64,000 nucleotides of DNA. Origin: Microbacterium trichothecenolyticum. Its GTDB lineage: Bacteria; Actinomycetota; Actinomycetes; Actinomycetales; Microbacteriaceae. Below the pieces are notes generated by a model. It saw nothing but the letters and a program-made list of their open reading frames with translations, was not told the origin of the DNA and made no database searches. This document shows, piece after piece, positions 59,051 through 64,000 of the stretch. The position numbers and the translations under genes were made by a program. Location: NCBI RefSeq assembly GCF_000956465.1, contig NZ_JYJA01000038.1:62001-126000 (forward strand), in the 5' to 3' direction. Positions within the stretch are counted from its first letter, which is position 1, and each line of letters begins with the position of its first letter.

Positions 59051-60039
59051 GTCAGGTCGACCTTCTCGTCGGGAAACACCTTGCGCTGGATCCAGGTGAC
59101 GATCAGCACGATCATCAGCAGCACGACGGCCATGGCGGAGGCGAGCCCGACCTGCCGGAAGCTGAACGCGGTCTGCAGCGTCTGGATGACGAAGGTGGCC
59201 GATCCGTTGGCTCCGCCGGTCATGATGAACGGGATCTCGAACACGCTGAGGCTGCCGGCGATGGCGAGGATGAACGACAGGCCCACGACGCGGCGGATGC
59301 CGGGGAAGATGATCGCCCAGAACTGCTGCCAGCGGCTGGCGCCGTCGAGTTCGGCCGCCTCGTACAGCTCGTGGGGGATCGACTGTATCGCCCCGAGGAA
59401 CAGGACGAAGTTCATGCCGGTGTAGCGCCACACCGAGGTGCCGGCGAGGGACCAGTTGACGATGTCGGGGTTGCCCAGCCACTGTGGCGGGTCGGTCACG
59501 CCGAACCAGCTGAGCACGGTGTCCAGGGAGCCGCCCGGCTGGAACAGGTAGAGGAACACGAAGCCGATCGCGACGCCGTTGATGAGATACGGGAAGAACA
59601 GGATGCCGCGGAACAGGTTCGAGAAACGCGTCGAGAAGCTGAGGAGCGAGGCGAAGTACATCGCGATCGCCATCTGCGCGAACGACGCGAAGAAGTAGTA
59701 CAGGCTGACGCCGAACACCGAGAAGATGCGCGGGTCGGTGAAGACCTGGACGTAGTTGTCGAGCCCGACGAAGTTCTTCTCGAGATCGATGCCGTCCCAG
59801 TCGGTCACGCTGAAGTAGAAGAGGTTCACCGCCGGCCAGTAGGTGAACAGCAGCAGCAGCCCCACCGCGGCGGCGAGGAAGAACCAGGGGGTCAGATGCT
59901 GGAGGACGCTCCGTCCGGCGGAGCCCCCGCGCCGGCGGCCGGTTCGGCGGGAGCCCCCGCCGAACCGGCGCGCACGGAGGGGCGCGGAGAGGACGGCAGG
60001 GGCATCCGCCGGCGCCGCACCGGGTGTCGCAATGGCCAT
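59047..60039 (-). CDS. ABC sugar transporter permease (MalF-type)
   Basis: The 330-residue product starts with a ~45-residue basic cytoplasmic tail ([16 protein letters not shown]), then six TM helices, with the EAA loop EAAELDGASRWQQFWAIIFPGIRRV. The stretches LTPWFFLAAAVGLLLLFTYWPAVNLFYFSVTDW and FVGLDNYVQVFTD are typical of CUT1 first permeases. It lies 21 nt after the binding-protein gene, so it is in the same operon, and forms the membrane channel with the MalG-type partner. The C-terminus (KVFPDEKVDLT) overlaps the next start. Confidence 0.93.
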   Translation of the reverse strand: MAIATPGAAPADAPAVLSAPLRARRFGGGSRRTGRRRGGSAGRSVLQHLTPWFFLAAAVGLLLLFTYWPAVNLFYFSVTDWDGIDLEKNFVGLDNYVQVFTDPRIFSVFGVSLYYFFASFAQMAIAMYFASLLSFSTRFSNLFRGILFFPYLINGVAIGFVFLYLFQPGGSLDTVLSWFGVTDPPQWLGNPDIVNWSLAGTSVWRYTGMNFVLFLGAIQSIPHELYEAAELDGASRWQQFWAIIFPGIRRVVGLSFILAIAGSLSVFEIPFIMTGGANGSATFVIQTLQTAFSFRQVGLASAMAVVLLMIVLIVTWIQRKVFPDEKVDLT

Positions 60040-60060
60040 GTCGCTGCCGTCCCCGTCCGC

Positions 60061-61374
60061 TCAGCCCTGGAGCTTCTCGACCGAGGCGCCCCAGCGCTCG
60101 TTCAGCTCGGCGAAGTAGCTGTCCTTGTCGCCGTCGGCGGCGCCGCGCGCGATGTCGACGAGCTTCTGACGGTAGATCGGGCCGTAGAGGTCGATCTGCG
60201 CATCGTCGGCGACGTTGTTGATGAGGCCCTCCTTGCCGGCGGGGGCGGGGTTGATCTCCATGAGCTCGACGCCCGCCTCCTCGAAGCCGGCCAGGTTCTC
60301 GGGGAGCGGCTTGTCGATGACGGGGGAGATCATGCCCTGCGCCTCGGTGTAGCCGGAGTCCTCGACGACCCACTGGATCCACGCCCAGGCGGCTGCCTTG
60401 GCCTTGGAGTGCTTGCTCACGGCGAGGTTGTAATCTCCGCCGATGACCGCGAGCTGCGTGCCGTCGACGTTCGCCGGGAACGCCATGTAGCCGATGTCGT
60501 CGGCCGACGCGCCGTTGTCCTCGGCCGCGGCCTGCATCTGGGAGATCGCCCAAGAGCCGAGCGTCATCGCGGCGATCTTCCCGGTGCCGAGGTCGACCTT
60601 CGACTGCTCCCAGTTGGTGGTGAGCGGGTCCTCCTCCGTGAGGCCGGCGGCGACGGTGTCGTACAGCAGCGAGTCGATCGCGTAGACGTCGGTGCCCTCG
60701 GTCCACGGCGCGGTGTCTTCCGCCATCGTGATCGGCGCGTCCGCGTCGTCGGTGACGACGCCGAGGTTGCCGAAGCTCTGCGTCAGCGGCCAGCCGTCCT
60801 TGTAGTTCGTGTACAGCGGGATGGCGTCGGTGTTGTCCTTGACCTTCTGCAGTGCCTCGAGCCACTCGTCCTCGTTCGTCGGCAGCGCGGTGACGCCGGC
60901 CTCTTCGAAGACCTTCTTGTTGTAGACGACGCCGTTCGCGTTGCCGCCCCACGCGATGCCGTACTGCGTGCCGTCGTAGCTCGCGGCGGGGAGGAAGCGG
61001 TAGGTGTCCTCGAAGTCGGCGGTGTCGCCGAGCGGTTCGAGGAACTGCTCGTACTGCTCCGGCTTGATCGCCGGGATGCCGATGACGTCACCGTAGTTCG
61101 TGGTGCTCATGCGCGTCAGCATCTCGCCCGCGTAGTCGGTGATGCCCTCGAACGTGACCTTCACGTCGGGGTACTTCTTGTTGAACTCGTCGGCGTACTT
61201 CTGGTAGGTGCCGTCCTCGACCAGGTCGGTGCGCCACGTGACGACCTTGATGTCGCCCTTGACCTCGCCGTCGATCGTGTTGTCGGCGTCGCTCGCGCCG
61301 CCTCCCGCGCAGCCGCTGATCGCGACCGCGGCGGTGGCCAGCAGTGCGAGGCCCGCCAATGCCTTCTTCGCCAT
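60061..61374 (-). CDS. Sugar-binding lipoprotein of ABC importer
   Basis: The 437-residue product captures the oligosaccharide outside the membrane. It has a lipoprotein signal (MAKKALAGLALLATAAVAISGC, lipid on Cys-22) and a Gly/Ser/Asp linker. The family 1 extracellular solute-binding fold follows: IKVVTWRTDLVEDGTYQKYADEFNKKYPDVKV, IPAIKPEQYEQF, YGIAWGGNANGVVYNKKVFEEAGV, TLGSWAIS and VIGGDYNLAVSKHSK. It is the first and probably most highly expressed gene of the operon, with Shine-Dalgarno AAGGAG 8 nt before ATG. The promoter, with a LacI-type operator, lies about 80 nt upstream. The ligand is inferred to be a manno- or galactomanno-oligosaccharide from the hydrolases downstream. Confidence 0.94.
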   Translation of the reverse strand: MAKKALAGLALLATAAVAISGCAGGGASDADNTIDGEVKGDIKVVTWRTDLVEDGTYQKYADEFNKKYPDVKVTFEGITDYAGEMLTRMSTTNYGDVIGIPAIKPEQYEQFLEPLGDTADFEDTYRFLPAASYDGTQYGIAWGGNANGVVYNKKVFEEAGVTALPTNEDEWLEALQKVKDNTDAIPLYTNYKDGWPLTQSFGNLGVVTDDADAPITMAEDTAPWTEGTDVYAIDSLLYDTVAAGLTEEDPLTTNWEQSKVDLGTGKIAAMTLGSWAISQMQAAAEDNGASADDIGYMAFPANVDGTQLAVIGGDYNLAVSKHSKAKAAAWAWIQWVVEDSGYTEAQGMISPVIDKPLPENLAGFEEAGVELMEINPAPAGKEGLINNVADDAQIDLYGPIYRQKLVDIARGAADGDKDSYFAELNERWGASVEKLQG

Positions 61375-61451
61375 GTGATTTCTCCTTGTCAGGTTCGCCC
61401 TTGAACTGCCGGTGCGCGTCGTCGCACCGTTGCGTGGTTCGTCGCGCGGTC

Positions 61452-61481
61452 AGACTACGCATCTTCGAAACGGTTCCGCAA
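61452..61481 (-). promoter_or_regulatory. Promoter and LacI-type operator of the sugar operon
   Basis: Read on the minus strand, TTGCGG (-35, 61481-61476) and TAGTCT (-10, 61457-61452) are separated by 18 nt. The spacer begins with most of GGAACCGTTTC (61477-61467), an imperfect dyad of the kind bound by LacI-family repressors. Binding here would block the promoter of the binding-protein gene. The untranslated leader would be about 70 nt. Confidence 0.6.
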
Positions 61482-61508
61482 GCACGAGATGACAGCGCTG
61501 TCTTGTGT

Positions 61509-61521
61509 TGTCCCACGGACA
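61509..61521. promoter_or_regulatory. TGTCC-N3-GGACA inverted repeat
   Basis: TGTCC CAC GGACA is a perfect short dyad in the 289-nt divergent gap. It shares half-sites with the dyad at 61599-61615 near the regulator promoter but has a shorter spacer. It may be a second operator; chance cannot be excluded for a site this short. Confidence 0.35.
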
Positions 61522-61598
61522 TGATTCCACAAAACATGCGCGCTGAACTGGGGTTATTTCGTAATCCATTGCGGATGCCGCGACCTGATGTCTTCGGA

Positions 61599-61638
61599 AT
61601 GTCCTACGTGGACATCCGTGGTCTGGTGATGCTAGCGT
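61599..61638 (+). promoter_or_regulatory. Promoter of the LacI-type regulator with overlapping dyad
   Basis: ATGTCC TACGT GGACAT (61599-61615) is a perfect 6-bp inverted repeat. Its right half overlaps a TGGACA -35 element (61609-61614), followed after 18 nt by TAGCGT (61633-61638) as -10. Transcription would start near 61645, just before the AAGGAGG ribosome-binding site. The dyad is well placed for autoregulation. Confidence 0.5.
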
Positions 61639-61663
61639 GAAGCCCGCACGGCAAGGAGGCCCG

Positions 61664-62686
61664 ATGACGGTTCAGCAGCGCGCGACCCTCGAAGACGTCG
61701 CGCGGCTCGCGGGTGTGAGCTCGAAGACGGTCTCGCGGGTCTTCACCCACCGCGATCTCGTCGCGCCCGAGACCGTCGAGCGCGTGCTCGGCGCCGCCAA
61801 GCGCCTGCGCTTCCGGCCCAACCCCCTGGCGCGCAATCTGCGCCGCGGGGGCCCGACCAACACGATCGGGTTCATCATGGGCGAGCTGAGCAACCCGTTC
61901 TACTACAAGCTCGCGGCGGGCATCGAACGCGAGCTGTCGGCCCACGGCTTCTCGCTCGTGGTGGCGACCACCGACGACACCGCCGAGGGGGAGGAGCGCG
62001 TCGCCGACGCGCTCCTCGGTCAGCGGCTCGGTGCGCTGCTGCTCATCCCCGTCGCCGACGACCAGTCCTACCTCGAGGGCGAGCGCCACCTCGGCACCCC
62101 CGTCATCGCGATCGACCGACCGGCCCGCAACCTCGTGGCCGACTCGATCGTGCTCGAGAACCACCGCGGGGTGTTCGACGCCACGACGCGCCTGCTCGAG
62201 CGGGGCCACCGCCGCATCGGCTACATCTGCAACCCGGCGTCCGTCTACACGCAGGCCGAGCGGTTGCGCGGCTATCGCGACGCGCTCGCCGGGTACGGGA
62301 TCACCGACTCGTCGCGGTGGGAGCGGCTCGCCGACGACCTCGCGGTTCCCGCCGACGGCTTGATCGCCGGCCTGCTCGACCAGCCCGACGCCCCCACGGC
62401 CATCATCACCGGCAACAACCGCGTCACGGTCGGCGCGCTGCGCGTGCTGCGCGATCGAGGCGACGACGGCACCGCCCTGGTCGGCTTCGACGACTTCGAC
62501 ACCGCCGACGTGCTCGGGGTGACCGTGATCAGCTACGACCCGCTGGCGCTCGGCAAGGCCGCCGCGACGCTCGCCATCGAGCGCATGCAGGACCCCGCCG
62601 GCTTCACCCGTCAGCTCGAGATGCCCACGTGGATCGTCGAGCGCGGCACCGGCGAACGCACCCCCGCAGAGAGGACCACCGCATGA
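61664..62686 (+). CDS. LacI-family transcriptional regulator
   Basis: The 340-residue product has an N-terminal helix-turn-helix (ATLEDVARLAGVSSKTVSRVF, residues about 7-27) with the hinge helix region NPLARNLRRG, then a periplasmic-binding-like sensor domain (TIGFIMGELSNPFYYKLAAGIERELSAHGFSLVV, VIAIDRPARN, RRIGYICNP, AIITGNNRVTVGALRVLRDRG, GFDDFDTADVLGVTVISYDP). It most likely represses the divergent transport/hydrolase operon until a sugar binds. The ATG at 61664 is chosen over an in-frame GTG at 61637 because AAGGAGG lies 4 nt before it and the upstream stretch contains the -10 box. Its stop overlaps the alpha-galactosidase start (ATGA). Confidence 0.93.
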   Translation: MTVQQRATLEDVARLAGVSSKTVSRVFTHRDLVAPETVERVLGAAKRLRFRPNPLARNLRRGGPTNTIGFIMGELSNPFYYKLAAGIERELSAHGFSLVVATTDDTAEGEERVADALLGQRLGALLLIPVADDQSYLEGERHLGTPVIAIDRPARNLVADSIVLENHRGVFDATTRLLERGHRRIGYICNPASVYTQAERLRGYRDALAGYGITDSSRWERLADDLAVPADGLIAGLLDQPDAPTAIITGNNRVTVGALRVLRDRGDDGTALVGFDDFDTADVLGVTVISYDPLALGKAAATLAIERMQDPAGFTRQLEMPTWIVERGTGERTPAERTTA

Positions 62687-64000
62687 CCCCCGGCTTCATC
62701 CGTCTCGAGAGCGAAGGCGTCGGAGTGCTCCTCGACGCCCGCGGCCCGGGCCTTCCGCACGTGCTGCACTGGGGAGCGCCCGTCGGCGCGATCACCGATG
62801 CCGATGCCGACGCGCTCGCGAAGGCGCTGAGCCGACAGACCTCGCCGGGCACGCTCGACGCGGCGTGGCAGGTGTCGCTGTCCCCGCAGGAGGGCGACGG
62901 ATGGACCGGGCGCCCGGGGATGCAGCTGCGCCGCGACGGCGTCGTGCACCACGCGCGGTGGGACGTGACAGGCATCGACGCCGACGACCGGTCGGTCACC
63001 GTCCAGGCGCGGGATGCGGCATCCGCTCTGCGTCTGTCGATCACGGCGGGCATCGAGGCCGGCGGTGTCGTGTGGGTGCAGCACGCGCTCGCGCACGATG
63101 GAGAGGCGGGCGCGACGTCGGTCGATGTCGACTGGCTGGAGGCGACGCTTCCGGTGCCGTCGACGACCGACACCCTGCTGACGTTCGACGGTCGCTGGAC
63201 GCGTGAGAAGCGGCCGGTCGTGACGCCGATGCCCGCGGGCGCCACCGTGCGTCAGACGCGGCGCGGCCGCCCAGGCCACGACAACCCGGTCGCGGCGATC
63301 GCCGGGATCGGGGCGCCGCGCTGGCAGCACGGCGCCCTCTGGGGCGTGCACCTCGCGTGGTCGAGCGACCTCACGACGCGGGTCGACCGGGTCACCGATG
63401 CGGTGACGCTCATCGGTGCCGGCGAGCTGCTGCGGCCCGGTGAGATCCGCCTCGCGCCCGGCGACGAGTACCGGGCGCCGCGCGCGGCCTTCGTGTACAC
63501 GGCCGAGGGCCTCGACGGTTTCGCGCACCGCGTGCACACGTGGCTGCGGGCGCGGCCGCAGCATCCGTCATCCGTCCGTCCGCTCGTGCTCAACACGTGG
63601 GAGGCCGTGTACTTCGACCACGACCCCGATCGGCTCACCGCGCTCGCCGAGCGGGCGGCCGAGGTCGGCATCGAGCGGTTCGTGCTCGACGACGGGTGGT
63701 TCCAGGGTCGCCGCGACGACTCGACGAGCCTTGGCGACTGGGTCGTCGACCGGACGGTGTGGCCCGACGGCCTGGGCCCGCTCGCGGCGCGCGTGCACGA
63801 ACTGGGCATGCAGTTCGGGCTGTGGTTCGAGCCGGAGATGATCAGCCTCGACTCCGACGTCGCGCGTGCGCACCCGGACTGGCTGCTCCACGACGGCGGC
63901 CACCTCGACCACGAGAAGGGTCTCTCGTGGCGCGGGCAGTACGTCATGGACCTCGCGAACCCGGACGCATACGCCCATGTGCTCGGACAGATCGACGCGC
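62683..64000 (+). CDS. GH36 alpha-galactosidase, 3' end cut by window
   Basis: The frame starts at ATG 62683, overlapping the regulator stop by 4 nt, and runs open through the last base, giving 439 residues. The N-terminal beta-supersandwich is present (about residues 1-285, including SRQTSPGTLDAA and FDGRWTREKRP). The GH36 barrel follows: PLVLNTWEAVYFDHD, RFVLDDGWFQGRRDDSTSLGDW, WPDGLGPLAARVHELGMQFGLWFEPEM and YVMDLANPDAY. The nucleophile Asp (in the KWDxN motif) and the acid/base Asp lie beyond the window. No signal peptide is seen, so it removes alpha-galactosyl branches inside the cell, fitting galactomannan- or raffinose-type substrates. It is coupled to the regulator rather than to the transport operon. 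Confidence 0.92.
   Translation, partial: MTPGFIRLESEGVGVLLDARGPGLPHVLHWGAPVGAITDADADALAKALSRQTSPGTLDAAWQVSLSPQEGDGWTGRPGMQLRRDGVVHHARWDVTGIDADDRSVTVQARDAASALRLSITAGIEAGGVVWVQHALAHDGEAGATSVDVDWLEATLPVPSTTDTLLTFDGRWTREKRPVVTPMPAGATVRQTRRGRPGHDNPVAAIAGIGAPRWQHGALWGVHLAWSSDLTTRVDRVTDAVTLIGAGELLRPGEIRLAPGDEYRAPRAAFVYTAEGLDGFAHRVHTWLRARPQHPSSVRPLVLNTWEAVYFDHDPDRLTALAERAAEVGIERFVLDDGWFQGRRDDSTSLGDWVVDRTVWPDGLGPLAARVHELGMQFGLWFEPEMISLDSDVARAHPDWLLHDGGHLDHEKGLSWRGQYVMDLANPDAYAHVLGQIDA

Noticed and set aside
60953..61374. Upstream part of the minus-strand frame ending at 58148 as a fusion of permease and other proteins
   Set aside because: That frame only becomes meaningful at ATG 59050; upstream it is a shadow of the MalF-type permease and the binding protein, which read in their own frames.

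Overview
The window comes from a very GC-rich actinobacterium, most likely a Microbacterium-like member of the Microbacteriaceae. The evidence is GC-dominated third codon positions, TANNNT -10 boxes placed right at start codons, an LAXTG-type sorting signal, an actinobacterial perM-purN-purH block, an Ada/AlkA fusion followed by ogt, and a WXG100/EssC locus. I see no tRNA, rRNA, CRISPR array or insertion sequence.

Layout. (1) 1-27096: the 3' part of one gene for a giant repetitive surface protein, more than 9,000 residues in view, whose start lies upstream. It has about eleven tandem ~388-residue units, then more diverged beta-repeat sequence, Asp/Gly-rich blocks, a Pro/Glu-rich stalk and an LAATG-TM-Arg anchor. 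(2) 27.2-30.3 kb: small metabolic genes (4-oxalocrotonate-tautomerase-like, deazaflavin-dependent nitroreductase-like, a formylglycine-generating-enzyme-fold protein lacking the catalytic cysteine pair, and an NCS2 purine permease), separated by a strong bidirectional terminator. (3) 30.5-34.7 kb: perM-like membrane protein, purN, purH and a small unknown gene. (4) 34.7-47.2 kb: a divergent pair of operons sharing one palindromic -10 element. The rightward operon is a reduced type VII secretion (T7SS) locus: secreted protein, EssC/EccC-like ATPase, zinc-ribbon/FHA protein, 2-TM protein, three WXG100-size proteins, a polymorphic toxin and a likely immunity gene. The toxin tip matches the catalytic residue pattern of CD38/ADP-ribosyl cyclases, so it is probably an NAD-consuming toxin. 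(5) 47.3-49.4 kb: alkylation repair (ada-alkA fusion plus ogt). (6) 49.5-53.5 kb: a structured leader with a 32-codon peptide, then a heterodimeric ABC exporter. (7) 53.7-64.0 kb: a LacI-controlled beta-mannoside/galacto-mannoside utilisation locus: binding protein, two permeases, GH2 beta-mannosidase, GH113-like mannanase and BadF-type kinase leftward; LacI regulator and a GH36 alpha-galactosidase, cut by the window end, rightward.

How the parts work together. The sugar locus imports oligosaccharides and degrades them inside the cell, since none of its three hydrolases has a signal peptide. Most of its genes are joined by 4-nt stop/start overlaps, and a LacI-type operator lies inside the promoter of the transport operon. 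The T7SS locus probably exports the WXG100 proteins and the toxin, with the last gene protecting the producer. The most notable items are the ARC-like T7SS toxin/immunity pair, the giant anchored repeat protein, and the leader-peptide architecture upstream of the ABC exporter.
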